A stretch of 64,000 bases of DNA from a virus. The notes below the pieces were generated by a model. It had not been told where the DNA came from, made no database searches, and saw only the letters and a list, made by a program, of their open reading frames with translations. The DNA lies in the IMG/VR virus record IMGVR_UViG_3300032050_000037, positions 1-64,000 of that record. One strand, 5' to 3'. How positions within the stretch are numbered: the first letter of the stretch is position 1; every line of letters starts with the position of its first letter. This document shows, piece after piece, positions 16,573 to 25,375 of this stretch. Both the position numbers and the translations under genes were made by a program.

Positions 16573-17267
16573 TGTTAAATAATGCTGAATACCTAGCCCC
16601 AGGAATTATAGTTTATAGAAATGTATTCCCAGAATCAATGAATTTAATTCAAAGATTAGAATCAGAACTTTCAAAAGAAAATAATCCTTATAAATGGAAA
16701 ACTGCAAAAACTGGGTATAATTTAGAAGATAAAAGATATAGAGATTGTGCTGATTTTAAAATTAAAAGTAACCCACAAGGTTATTTAATGTTAGGCGGAG
16801 AAAGCGTTACGCCAGAAAATAAAAAAGAAACAGAAATAGCTTTAGAAAAAGTTTGGCAAGACTCTTATAGCGCACAAATAGAACCAGTAGAAGATTATAG
16901 AAAAATATTTGGACTTGCACCATTAAATTATTGGGAATCTTTTAATTTTGTTAAGTATGGAGAGGACCAGCATTTTCAAGTACATTCAGATCACGGATAT
17001 TCTTATATTTGTGTTTTATCTTCTGTTGGATATATTAATGACGATTACGAGGGTGGAGAATTATTTTTTGATAAGTTAAATTTAAAAATTAAACCAAAAG
17101 CTGGGGATCTTTACTTATTTCCTTCATCTTATATTTACTCACACGCAGCTATGCCAGTTACAAAAGGGGTTAAATACTCTATAGTTACAATGCTAGATTA
17201 TTTAGAGGCACCACACACCCCAGAGTACAGAGAAATAGAAAAAAGATATACAGAAAATTATTTATAA
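16572..17267 (+). CDS. Fe(II)/2-oxoglutarate dioxygenase, P4H-like (paralog of preceding gene)
   Basis: 231 residues, clearly a tandem duplicate of the preceding gene: both share YRNVFP, WQDSYSAQ, NYWESFNFVKYGE and YxNDDYEGGELFF. The ligands are H138, D140 (VHSDHGY), H191 (YSHAA) and K201. It has an insertion of about 15 residues before the core compared with its twin. One-base TAATG overlaps join it to both neighbours. Retention of all ligands in both copies suggests they hydroxylate different targets. Confidence 0.9.
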   Translation: MLNNAEYLAPGIIVYRNVFPESMNLIQRLESELSKENNPYKWKTAKTGYNLEDKRYRDCADFKIKSNPQGYLMLGGESVTPENKKETEIALEKVWQDSYSAQIEPVEDYRKIFGLAPLNYWESFNFVKYGEDQHFQVHSDHGYSYICVLSSVGYINDDYEGGELFFDKLNLKIKPKAGDLYLFPSSYIYSHAAMPVTKGVKYSIVTMLDYLEAPHTPEYREIEKRYTENYL

Positions 17268-17968
17268 TGTATAAGATTAAGGCTTATAAAAATATTAATT
17301 CTGCAGATATAAAACAAATTAATATTAAAAGAGACTGGATGGACAATACTGTAGATGGACACGCATACAGATGTTTTCCAGTAACATTAGCAAATGGATT
17401 AGGATGGGGTTTATCTTTTCCTAAAGATATATCTTTTATTTGGGACGGAATTTCAGACACCTCTGGAAATCATGTAAAAATATTAGAAGGAGAAGAGTAT
17501 TGTTATACAGAAAGAGCAAATGCTACAATTAGTTTCAAAACAGGTATAATATTTGAAACAGATAAAGACGTAAGCTTACTACAAATGCCTGTCCCAAATA
17601 TGTTTATAGATGGAGCACAAGCATTTACAACAATAATGAGTACATCTTTTTTTAAAGGAGAATTTCCCTGTGCTCTAAGAATAACTAAACCGTTTACAAA
17701 AATTACAATTAAAGCTAATCAGCCGTTTATATCAATAGTACCAATATCTTTAACTAATTTACAAAATTCAATAATAGAAATTGATGATCCTAAGAATATG
17801 AAAAATAACATATCTTTAGATGAAAAAGAACACTTAGATGTTGTTAAAGAAAAAACAAAAAATGGAATATGGACCAATTTCTATAGAGATGCTGTTAATT
17901 ATAAAGGACAAAAAATAGGAGAGCATGAAGTTAAAGCAATTAGACTTTATGTTAACAATAATGAATAA
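17267..17968 (+). CDS. Conserved protein of unknown function (DUF6065-like), first of a pair
   Basis: 233 residues, no HxD motif, so not an oxygenase of this type. The pattern YRCFPVTLANGLGWGLSFP, SFIWDG, FTTIMSTSFFKGEFPCALRITKP and ANQPFISIVPIS suggests a beta-sandwich protein of the DUF6065 kind; that family name is from memory and unverified. The next gene has the same layout (a Cys-Pro element, a hydrophobic GY/GW strand, a TxxGxxD element, then a KGxP-IxxxP strand), so the pair appear to be distant paralogs. Its position inside the oxygenase operon suggests it supplies a substrate or partner function. Confidence 0.6.
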   Translation: MYKIKAYKNINSADIKQINIKRDWMDNTVDGHAYRCFPVTLANGLGWGLSFPKDISFIWDGISDTSGNHVKILEGEEYCYTERANATISFKTGIIFETDKDVSLLQMPVPNMFIDGAQAFTTIMSTSFFKGEFPCALRITKPFTKITIKANQPFISIVPISLTNLQNSIIEIDDPKNMKNNISLDEKEHLDVVKEKTKNGIWTNFYRDAVNYKGQKIGEHEVKAIRLYVNNNE

Positions 17969-18680
17969 AATAATATTTCATTCATCTAGACCTTATAATA
18001 AAAATACTGAAGAATATTTACCCGTGCCTTCAAAAACAGAAATTCCAAACTGGTTTTCTAAAGCTAGTAAATATTGGAAAAACATGGATGGTTCATATAT
18101 TGTAGATCATCTTGGTGAAAGAGGACTCGGTTTTAAATCATGCCCAGCACTTTTAGATTCATTTTCTATTGGTTATCTTTTAAAAACTCCATGTGATTTA
18201 GCATTTTATGAAAAAGATGGAGATATACATGTAGAAACCCCCAAAGGATTTGAAGAGTTTTGTGCAAGAAGAGAAGAGATGCCAGAGTTTGTAGTTCCAC
18301 ATGGATATAGAAAAACACATTTTCATTGGTGGCCAAATTGGTCAATGGAGACCCCAGAAGGATATAGCTTATTAGTTATAAATCCATTAAATAGATTTGA
18401 TTTACCATTTTTAACAACTAATGGTATTATAGATAGTGATATGTACACAATTTCAGGACTTATTCCATTTTTCTTAAAAGATAATTTTGTAGGATTAATT
18501 CCTAAAGGAACTCCATATGCACAAGTAATTCCTTTTAAAAGAGAAGACTGGAAAATGGAACCTATTTTTCATGAAAAAAGAACTATGATAAAAAAACATG
18601 TTTTTACTGCAAGAAAATTTAGAGTAAAAGGCGGAGGAATATACAAAAAAGATATTTGGAAACCAAAGAAATATGAATAA
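17961..18680 (+). CDS. Conserved protein of unknown function, second of a pair
   Basis: 239 residues from the ATG at 17961, which overlaps the previous stop by 8 bases (ATGAATAA); longer in-frame starts exist at 17925 and 17949. Features: FKSCPALLDSFSIGYLLKTP, a His/Trp-rich segment (HFHWWPNW), INPLNRFDLPFLTTNGIID and FVGLIPKGTPYAQVIPF. It resembles hypothetical proteins of T4-like cyanophages encoded near oxygenases. HFHWW and the central acidic residues could bind a ligand, but no catalytic motif is certain. Confidence 0.65.
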   Translation: MNKIIFHSSRPYNKNTEEYLPVPSKTEIPNWFSKASKYWKNMDGSYIVDHLGERGLGFKSCPALLDSFSIGYLLKTPCDLAFYEKDGDIHVETPKGFEEFCARREEMPEFVVPHGYRKTHFHWWPNWSMETPEGYSLLVINPLNRFDLPFLTTNGIIDSDMYTISGLIPFFLKDNFVGLIPKGTPYAQVIPFKREDWKMEPIFHEKRTMIKKHVFTARKFRVKGGGIYKKDIWKPKKYE

Positions 18681-18691
18681 AGGAGACTGTT

Positions 18692-19408
18692 ATGTTTGAA
18701 AATGCAAACGAAAAAGATATTATACAAAATTTTGATGCCGTAAATGAAAACAAAGATATTAGAACTGCTAGAAAATCAATAACCCCTTCTGGATACTTTG
18801 GTTCTTCTTCTAATATGATTCAAGAAATAGAAAATTTTTTAACTGAGGAAGAACAAGAATTTTTATTAAATTTTGCAAAAAATAATAAAATATGGGACGT
18901 AACAGAATCACATTATAATGAAAATGGAACTATTATATATGACCATAGGCCTTGGGAAAATAGAGTCGCAACTCTTAATACATTAACAAAAGCAAACCCA
19001 GAAGTAGTTTTAATGTTAAGAGAAATTATAGAAAGATTGAAACCAGTAATTGAATCTTTTTATAATGTAGAAGCTACACCTACACACCCAGCAATTGTTA
19101 GATGGCCTAAAGGTACATATCAATTCCCACATGCAGATAAAGAGTTACACGAGGGCCCAGACGCTGGAAAAGAAAATGATTTTCCATGGTATGATCTAGG
19201 AACTATTTTTTATTTAAATGATGACTACGAAGGCGGAGAACTTCATTTCCCTAAACAAAATATATCTTTTAAACCAAAAGCAAGAGCAGCATATTTTTTC
19301 CCTGGAGATTTAAATTATATACATGGAGTTAATGTAGTAAAGGAAGGATGTAGATATACATCGCCCTGGTTTTGGACTATTACAAAATTAAAGGATAAAA
19401 ATGTATAA
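18692..19408 (+). CDS. Fe(II)/2-oxoglutarate dioxygenase, P4H-like
   Basis: 238 residues, preceded by AAAGGAG. After an N-terminal extension of about 40 residues the core has H147 and D149 (PHADKEL), the strand FYLNDDYEGGELHFP, H211 (YIHGV) and R221. It uses Arg rather than Lys as the presumed 2-oxoglutarate ligand, so it belongs to a different subgroup from the first two enzymes of the operon. It overlaps the next gene by 8 bases. Substrate unknown. Confidence 0.9.
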   Translation: MFENANEKDIIQNFDAVNENKDIRTARKSITPSGYFGSSSNMIQEIENFLTEEEQEFLLNFAKNNKIWDVTESHYNENGTIIYDHRPWENRVATLNTLTKANPEVVLMLREIIERLKPVIESFYNVEATPTHPAIVRWPKGTYQFPHADKELHEGPDAGKENDFPWYDLGTIFYLNDDYEGGELHFPKQNISFKPKARAAYFFPGDLNYIHGVNVVKEGCRYTSPWFWTITKLKDKNV

Positions 19409-20114
19409 TATAACAAAATATAAAGATGATGTATTTACAATAGATGATTTTTTAACTGAAGATGAGTGTAAAAGAATCATAGATTATTTGGAAATGTCAG
19501 TACAAAATAATTATATTAAATGGAACCAGATCTCATTTTATGAATCTTATGCTATGGGATTTTGGGAATATGATAATAATTTAATTCCTTTTGGATTTAA
19601 TCCAAAATATTTTCATGAGCTTAAAGAAAAAATAAAAAATGCTGGTGAAATCTGCTTTAATAATAAATTAAGCGAAATTAGTTATCATGCACAAAAATGG
19701 ACAGAGGGCGCATTTGCAGGATTCCATTCAGACAATTCAGATGAACATGGAAACCCAACGGCTTTTCAAAGAAGTAAATATGCAATTTTTTTATATCTTA
19801 ATGATAATTTTGATGGTGGTAATTTAAACTTTGAACACTATCCAATTAACATAAAACCAAAAGTAGGAATGTTAGCGGTTTTTAAAGGCGGATATAAAAA
19901 TGAACATGAAGTAACAACAGTTAAAAATGGTGAAAGGTATACTATTGGATCATTTTGGGATGACGCAGACGCAGTCTACACAGATGAAGAAAAAGCTAAA
20001 TGGGAAGTTGAATTAAAAGAAACAAGAGCTGGTCAAGAAGTTATGTATAAAAAATGGAAATCTGATAAAGAAAATGGAATAGTTCCAACTTATAAAAGTA
20101 AGTATGAAAACTAA
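19401..20114 (+). CDS. Fe(II)/2-oxoglutarate dioxygenase, P4H-like
   Basis: 237 residues. Ligands: H109, D111 (FHSDNSD), H169 (NEHEV), R179 (GERYT). The core strand is LYLNDNFDGGNLNF, the most divergent version in the operon. A 40-residue charged C-terminal tail (TDEEKAKWEVELKET onward) follows the beta-helix and may be a helical docking or dimerisation element. Eight-base overlap with the previous gene (ATGTATAA). Confidence 0.88.
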   Translation: MYNITKYKDDVFTIDDFLTEDECKRIIDYLEMSVQNNYIKWNQISFYESYAMGFWEYDNNLIPFGFNPKYFHELKEKIKNAGEICFNNKLSEISYHAQKWTEGAFAGFHSDNSDEHGNPTAFQRSKYAIFLYLNDNFDGGNLNFEHYPINIKPKVGMLAVFKGGYKNEHEVTTVKNGERYTIGSFWDDADAVYTDEEKAKWEVELKETRAGQEVMYKKWKSDKENGIVPTYKSKYEN

Positions 20115-20125
20115 CAGGAGAAAAC

Positions 20126-20944
20126 ATGAGCAATAATATGGAAAGAATAGTATTATATCCAAAGGTAGAGGTATATAGAAATTTATTAAATAACGTAAAT
20201 GATTTATATGAAACTATGAAGGAATCAGAAAAAACATCAGACGGAAAATATTATTTAAGAAAATGGGATAAATGGTCGGTTTTTGGAACTTATACTCAAC
20301 AAAAACACGAGGAGTCAGAGCCAAGAGAATACGGTCAAATGTACGATAGAGAAAAACTATTATCTGATGAAGTTTATAAAGCGTATAACATTGCAATAGA
20401 TGCATATATAAAAAATAATAATGTTGTCATGCCAGAAGGAGCTCAATTAATGTCTTCTTCATTCTCTAAATATAAAAAAGACTTAGATGTTTTAGAAAAT
20501 AATTTAGCCATGCAGTACCATACAGATTTTAAAATTTTTGAATCAGAGTGGCCAGGGTCAAAATTTTTTCTAACATGTACAACTTACATTAATGATGATT
20601 ATGAGGGTGGAGATATTGAATTTTTTATAAATGGAGAATTTGTTTCTCACAAACCAAAAGCAGGAGACATTTTAGTTTTTCCTTCTATCCCTCCATATTT
20701 TCATGGAGTTAAAACAATTAAAAGAGGAGAAAAGTTTTTTGTAAGAAATTTTATCACATATCTTTCTGAGGGTTCTAGATCTTGGTTAGAGAATCAAAAA
20801 ATATACGGACCAAGAGAATGGCTTCAGATGGAAGAAGATAGAATTAAAAGAGAGATGCCAGAAGCAATGCTTTATTTTGAAAATGGAAAACAGATACAAT
20901 ATTCAGAGAAAATAAAAAATAATGAAAATAACAACATTAAATGA
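20126..20944 (+). CDS. Fe(II)/2-oxoglutarate dioxygenase, P4H-like
   Basis: 272 residues, preceded by AGGAG. The core begins late: H132 and D134 (YHTDFKI), TYINDDYEGGDIEF, H193 (YFHGV) and K203 (GEKFF). The N-terminal 110 residues are helical and charged. A 50-residue tail after the core resembles the tail of the 318-aa enzyme at 62 kb (both have WLEN/WIEM-type segments after RNF/RSF), so those two form a subgroup. It overlaps the following gene by 23 bases. Confidence 0.88.
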   Translation: MSNNMERIVLYPKVEVYRNLLNNVNDLYETMKESEKTSDGKYYLRKWDKWSVFGTYTQQKHEESEPREYGQMYDREKLLSDEVYKAYNIAIDAYIKNNNVVMPEGAQLMSSSFSKYKKDLDVLENNLAMQYHTDFKIFESEWPGSKFFLTCTTYINDDYEGGDIEFFINGEFVSHKPKAGDILVFPSIPPYFHGVKTIKRGEKFFVRNFITYLSEGSRSWLENQKIYGPREWLQMEEDRIKREMPEAMLYFENGKQIQYSEKIKNNENNNIK

Positions 20945-21524
20945 TAATATTATTTACTATCAGAGTTTAATAAATGATATAGATAATTTTATTAATTTAA
21001 TAAATAATATAGAAGAAGAATATGTTTATCTTTTTTCTAAATGGGAAAAATGGTATGCCAGCAATGCAGATGTTTTATATGGAGAATCTAGAGAATCTTC
21101 TTTTAGTAGTATATTAAATAATTGTAAAAAGGAATCAGATTCTTTTTTTATTGCAAAAACTATCAAAGAATTAGTAGATTTTTGCATTAAAGATTATTGT
21201 GAAAAAACAAAACAGGTCCCAGGATATTTGCCAGATCATTTTACAATTAAAAAATATAATACCGATGCATATATGGGTCCACATGTAGATACCGAAGATT
21301 TATTTGATAAAAAACAACCATCTATATCTATGGTTTTTTATTTAAATGATGATTACGAGGGGGGAGAAATAGAGTTCCCTAATCAGCAAATCAAAATAAA
21401 GCCAGAAGCTGGAAGTTTAATTATATTCCCGTCCTATCAACCATATATACATGACCCAAAACCAGTTTTATCTGGAACCAAATACATGATACCTCTTTTT
21501 TGGTTTAAAGAAAAGTTTTGGTAG
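20922..21524 (+). CDS. Fe(II)/2-oxoglutarate dioxygenase, P4H-like
   Basis: 200 residues; last of the six oxygenases in this operon. Ligands H121 and D123 (PHVDTED), H177 (YIHDP) and K187 (SGTKYM); strand FYLNDDYEGGEIEFP and IKPEAGSLIIFPS. The N-terminal 100 residues are low in complexity and Asn/Ile-rich. Its start lies 23 bases inside the preceding gene. The next gene has its own leaderless promoter. Confidence 0.88.
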   Translation: MKITTLNDNIIYYQSLINDIDNFINLINNIEEEYVYLFSKWEKWYASNADVLYGESRESSFSSILNNCKKESDSFFIAKTIKELVDFCIKDYCEKTKQVPGYLPDHFTIKKYNTDAYMGPHVDTEDLFDKKQPSISMVFYLNDDYEGGEIEFPNQQIKIKPEAGSLIIFPSYQPYIHDPKPVLSGTKYMIPLFWFKEKFW

Positions 21525-21544
21525 ATTTATTTTAATAATTAAGG

Positions 21545-21550
21545 TATAAT
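21545..21550 (+). promoter_or_regulatory. Leaderless promoter for the LamG-like gene
   Basis: TATAAT followed by six bases and the ATG at 21557. No Shine-Dalgarno sequence; -35 weak (TAGATT at 17 bp). Confidence 0.5.
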
Positions 21551-21556
21551 AAAATA

Positions 21557-23335
21557 ATGTCTTATAAAAATGTAATTGTAAAAGACTCACCAATAGGATA
21601 CTGGCCGCTGTCTGAAAATACTGGCACAACTATAATAGATGAATCTGGATGCAATAATAATGGAACAGCGTCAAGTTTAAGCGTAGTAAAAATACCACTA
21701 GTTTCAGACGGATCATCAGTAGCTAGGCTGATGTCAGATTCAGTATATTTAATATTTAATACATTAAATAGCTATTCTCAAGAATCACTAACGGTTCCTG
21801 GATTTGCAAACAAATATTCATCTGACAATGATTTTAGTTTAGAGTGTTGGGTATATCCACAAATATCTGACCTATCAGAAATTGCAATCCTAGCAGATAT
21901 AGATAATGAAATAGGAATTTTTTGGGATCAGGGAAATATAGTATTTAAATTAAATAGTGAAACGTTGTCATATACAATCCCAGACTTTAATCAAGCATTG
22001 CACATAGTTGCCACATATTCTGTAGACAGAATGTCTATTTATTTAAATGGAAGTTTGGCTGTATTCAAAACATTAGAAAGTTTTTCTTTTTCAAATACAT
22101 CTCTTGAAATACAATCTGGACCAATAGATGGAGACGATAATTATTTTATTTTAGATAATGTAGCAATATATAGATATGCTTTAAACGAAAATCAAATTTT
22201 AAACCATTATTCGTATACTGGATATACCATACCATATCAAGTTGTAATACCAGACGACGGAGAACTTTTTGAATTTGTAGATAGTCAGATGAATAAAACT
22301 TTTACATATTCATACCCATACAATAAATCATGGGAAGGATTTTTAAATGAAGATGTGGTGTTAAATAGATCAGAAAATTATATAGAAATATTAAAAACAA
22401 ATACTGTTGAAAATAAAGAATTTATAATAGAAGATATAATTTCTATACCATCAGCAATACCAATGGACTCATCAAAAATAGAATGGGCTGGACACAATGG
22501 CATTTCTGTAGAAACAAGTATAGATGGAATTACTTATGAACAATGTGTTAATGGACAATCAATACCTCAATTTTTAACAAGTAGCTTTAGCGATTCAAAA
22601 GTTATTTATTTAAAAATTACTATGTCGTCTACCGACACGTCGAAGTATTGTCCAAAACTATATAGCCTAACAATATCATTCTATAATCAGCAAATAATGT
22701 ATTCTAGAAATGGAAATAGCTATTTATCAAAAGTTGAAGATTGCGACGCATACCTAGGGACAGAAAAACACCCAATATCTTTTAGAAATAATAAAAATGG
22801 AATCTTGGTTCCACTAGATTCAGGATTTAAGATAAATACAGATAAGCTAGTAAAATCAATAGAATTTTTCTATACGCCATACGATAACTTTCTTTCTGGT
22901 CCATCAACTATACCAGGATCAATAATTAATGTCGCTTTATTTGGAGACGGGGAAGCAGCAAGTTATTCATGGGATAATGGATTTACAATATCCAAAACCA
23001 ATATAGAATCATTATATGTGAACACAGTAGACTATACAAGCGAAACCAATATGTCATATATATTTGCCCCAGGAAATCTACACCATGTAGTAATTTCATT
23101 TTCTGACTCAGTAACTGGAGAATTAATTTTTAATATAAATCAAGGGGATGGACCTAAAGCCCTATACCAAAATCTATCCCTATATACAGAAACCTTAGAC
23201 TATAATAAAATTAAAAACCACTATAGTCTATATTTAGGAAAGTCTACCTATACAGCAGAAACTTCTGCCACCAACCTGTCAGAAAATTCAGTAAATTTAT
23301 ATAATAATGACTGGCTTGTGATACAAAACTCATAA
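21557..23335 (+). CDS. LamG / concanavalin-like domain virion protein
   Basis: 592 residues. The N-terminal 215 residues are a LamG-like carbohydrate-binding fold: SPIGYWPLSENTGTTIIDESG, SLECWVYPQ, HIVATYSVDRMSIYLNGSL, FILDNVAIYRYALNENQI. A second, weaker copy appears near the C-terminus (SIEFFYTP, LHHVVISFSDSVTG). The middle is beta-rich. Such proteins commonly sit on the capsid or tail surface and bind glycans. The ATG has no ribosome site but lies six bases after TATAAT. It is placed just before the portal cluster, where terminase is usually found. Confidence 0.7.
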   Translation: MSYKNVIVKDSPIGYWPLSENTGTTIIDESGCNNNGTASSLSVVKIPLVSDGSSVARLMSDSVYLIFNTLNSYSQESLTVPGFANKYSSDNDFSLECWVYPQISDLSEIAILADIDNEIGIFWDQGNIVFKLNSETLSYTIPDFNQALHIVATYSVDRMSIYLNGSLAVFKTLESFSFSNTSLEIQSGPIDGDDNYFILDNVAIYRYALNENQILNHYSYTGYTIPYQVVIPDDGELFEFVDSQMNKTFTYSYPYNKSWEGFLNEDVVLNRSENYIEILKTNTVENKEFIIEDIISIPSAIPMDSSKIEWAGHNGISVETSIDGITYEQCVNGQSIPQFLTSSFSDSKVIYLKITMSSTDTSKYCPKLYSLTISFYNQQIMYSRNGNSYLSKVEDCDAYLGTEKHPISFRNNKNGILVPLDSGFKINTDKLVKSIEFFYTPYDNFLSGPSTIPGSIINVALFGDGEAASYSWDNGFTISKTNIESLYVNTVDYTSETNMSYIFAPGNLHHVVISFSDSVTGELIFNINQGDGPKALYQNLSLYTETLDYNKIKNHYSLYLGKSTYTAETSATNLSENSVNLYNNDWLVIQNS

Positions 23336-23360
23336 ATCTGAACATACTGCTGACAAGATA

Positions 23361-23389
23361 TGGACTTTAACCAAGAATAATGGTAGAAT
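23361..23389 (+). promoter_or_regulatory. Promoter of the portal operon
   Basis: TGGACT (23361-23366), 17-bp spacer, TAGAAT (23384-23389) with TG extension (TGGTAGAAT). It ends nine bases before the ATG at 23399, giving a leaderless or nearly leaderless mRNA. Confidence 0.5.
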
Positions 23390-23398
23390 AAATACCTG

Positions 23399-23734
23399 AT
23401 GGATATTAAAAGAGTAAATCAAGAACTAATAGAAGAGACTATTCTAGGAATTTATGTCTGGGAAATGCCAGATGGTAGATGGATAGGCGATGATGATGGA
23501 AATTTTCTTTCTATTTCATCTAAAAAGGGAAACCGTTCTAGAATCGATGCACTTGCTAGAGAAGTAAGATCATATGGAATATATGAAGGAAAACCTAAAT
23601 TTTTATCTGGTAGACGTAAAATAGATGATGAAGAATTTGAATATCAAAAACAAAGACTTGAATGGGGACTTACACCAGATCCACTAGATATTGGTGTTTA
23701 TAAGGATTCATTGAAAAATGGAGGAAAACCGTAA
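23399..23734 (+). CDS. Hypothetical protein upstream of the portal
   Basis: 111 residues, charged, with WEMPDGRWIGDDDGNFLSIS near the N-terminus and a basic middle (KKGNRSRIDALAREVR). No known domain identified. It overlaps the portal gene by one base (TAATG), which suggests a head-assembly or packaging role, but nothing in its sequence proves this. No Shine-Dalgarno sequence. Confidence 0.65.
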   Translation: MDIKRVNQELIEETILGIYVWEMPDGRWIGDDDGNFLSISSKKGNRSRIDALAREVRSYGIYEGKPKFLSGRRKIDDEEFEYQKQRLEWGLTPDPLDIGVYKDSLKNGGKP

Positions 23735-25320
23735 TGGAATTTATTGATGAAGAAAATAATCTATCTCAAGAAGTAAGTATATCAAATTCAGCAGATTGGT
23801 TTAAGTTTAATAATAAAGAAGTTACAATAGACAATGATCCATTTAATATTGATGAAGACTCATTAAAAAAAGTACACGGACTTAGTCCAGCTTTTAGACG
23901 TAAAATGTCTAGAGAATTTTCAAAACGTTTTATCGGACAAGAAAAAACTGGAACTCAACAAAATTTATTGCAACAGGCTGTAACTGGCTATGCCATGTTC
24001 GACCTAGTACAACCAGTTTATAACTTAGAATATTTATCTAAAATTTATGAAATATCTCCATATAACTATGCTGCAATTAATGCAAAGGTTGCAAATATTG
24101 TTGGATTAGGATATACATTTGTTGAAACTAAAAAGGCAAATGATGCATTAGATAATATTGAAGATCCAAAACAATTAGAAAGAGCTCGTCGTAAATTAAA
24201 TAAACTAAGACAAGATCTAGATAATTGGCTAGAGGAAACAAACGAAGAAGAAACTTTCACAGAAACTTTGATAAAAGCATATACTGATCTTGAAGCCACT
24301 GGAAATGGATATATTGAAATTGGTAGAACAAGCGCTGGTAATATTGGATATATAGGACACATTCCTGCAAAAACTATGCGTGTTCGTAGACTTCGTGATG
24401 GCTTTATTCAATTGCTTTACGGTAAGGCAGTATTCTTTAGAAACTTTGGAGATCAGGAAACACCTAATCCAATCGCAGGGCAAGAAGATCGTCCAAATGA
24501 AATTATTCATTTAAAGAAATACACACCGATGAATAACTATTATGGCATTCCAGATATTATTGCATCACAAAATGCTATGGCAGGAAATGAGTTTGCTGGT
24601 AAATACAATTTAGATTATTTTGAAAACAAAGCAGTACCTCGTTATATTATTACTGTAAAGGGTGCCAAGTTATCACCAGAATCAGAACGTAAGCTTCTTG
24701 AATTTTTCCAGGTAGGACTAAAAGGTAAAAATCACAGATCATTATATGTGCCACTACCAGCAGATACAGCAGATTCTAAAGTTGAATTTAAAATGGAACC
24801 AATTGAAGCAAATGCTCAAGAATCTTCATTTAATGTATATCGTAAATCAAATAGAGATGAAATATTATTAGCCCATAGAGTTCCAATTAATAAAATTGGA
24901 GTTCCAGAAGGAGTAAGTTTAGCTTCTGCTAGAGATGCTGATAAAATGTTTAAGGAGCAGGTATGTCGTCCTGCACAAGATATTTTAGAGAAAAAATTAA
25001 ATAGAATTATTGCAGAAAAAACAGATGCTGTAATTCTTAAATTCAATGAATTAACTCTAACTGATGAGGATACTCAGTCTAAAATTGATGAAAGATATTT
25101 GCGTATGCAGGTTATTACCCCTAATGAGGTTAGAATTAGAAAAGGTATGATTCCAATGGACGGCGGAGATGAGGTTGTTGTTTTAAAACCACAGCAACAA
25201 TCAGAAATTAGAGCCCAAGCTGGAAATTCTAGAAATAGGACTCAAGAGAGATCTGCAAATTCCCCAGATATTTCAGGGGAGGCTAGAAATCCAAAAGGTG
25301 AAGGTCGTACCACCGCTTAA
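23734..25320 (+). CDS. Portal protein
   Basis: 528 residues, in the usual range for portal proteins of the HK97/PBSX kind. Recognisable segments: YEISPYNYAAINAKVANIVGLG near residue 110, a helical stem, LEATGNGYIEIGR, IIHLKKYTPMNNYYGIPDI, and the C-terminal helical part with VSLASARDADKMFKEQVCRP and EVRIRKGMIPM. It forms the dodecameric ring at the capsid vertex through which DNA is packaged and ejected. The protease, scaffold and capsid genes follow directly, the classic head order. A small terminator-like hairpin comes after it. Confidence 0.9.
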   Translation: MEFIDEENNLSQEVSISNSADWFKFNNKEVTIDNDPFNIDEDSLKKVHGLSPAFRRKMSREFSKRFIGQEKTGTQQNLLQQAVTGYAMFDLVQPVYNLEYLSKIYEISPYNYAAINAKVANIVGLGYTFVETKKANDALDNIEDPKQLERARRKLNKLRQDLDNWLEETNEEETFTETLIKAYTDLEATGNGYIEIGRTSAGNIGYIGHIPAKTMRVRRLRDGFIQLLYGKAVFFRNFGDQETPNPIAGQEDRPNEIIHLKKYTPMNNYYGIPDIIASQNAMAGNEFAGKYNLDYFENKAVPRYIITVKGAKLSPESERKLLEFFQVGLKGKNHRSLYVPLPADTADSKVEFKMEPIEANAQESSFNVYRKSNRDEILLAHRVPINKIGVPEGVSLASARDADKMFKEQVCRPAQDILEKKLNRIIAEKTDAVILKFNELTLTDEDTQSKIDERYLRMQVITPNEVRIRKGMIPMDGGDEVVVLKPQQQSEIRAQAGNSRNRTQERSANSPDISGEARNPKGEGRTTA

Positions 25321-25325
25321 TTATT

Positions 25326-25349
25326 AGGCAACTAGTTATTTGCCTTTTT
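25326..25349 (+). terminator. Weak rho-independent terminator after the portal
   Basis: AGGCAA (25326-25331) pairs with TTGCCT (25340-25345), loop of 8, then TTTTTA. A 6-bp stem suggests partial termination that tunes expression of downstream head genes. Confidence 0.5.
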
Positions 25350-25375
25350 ATATATAGAAAGATAAAATTAAGCAT

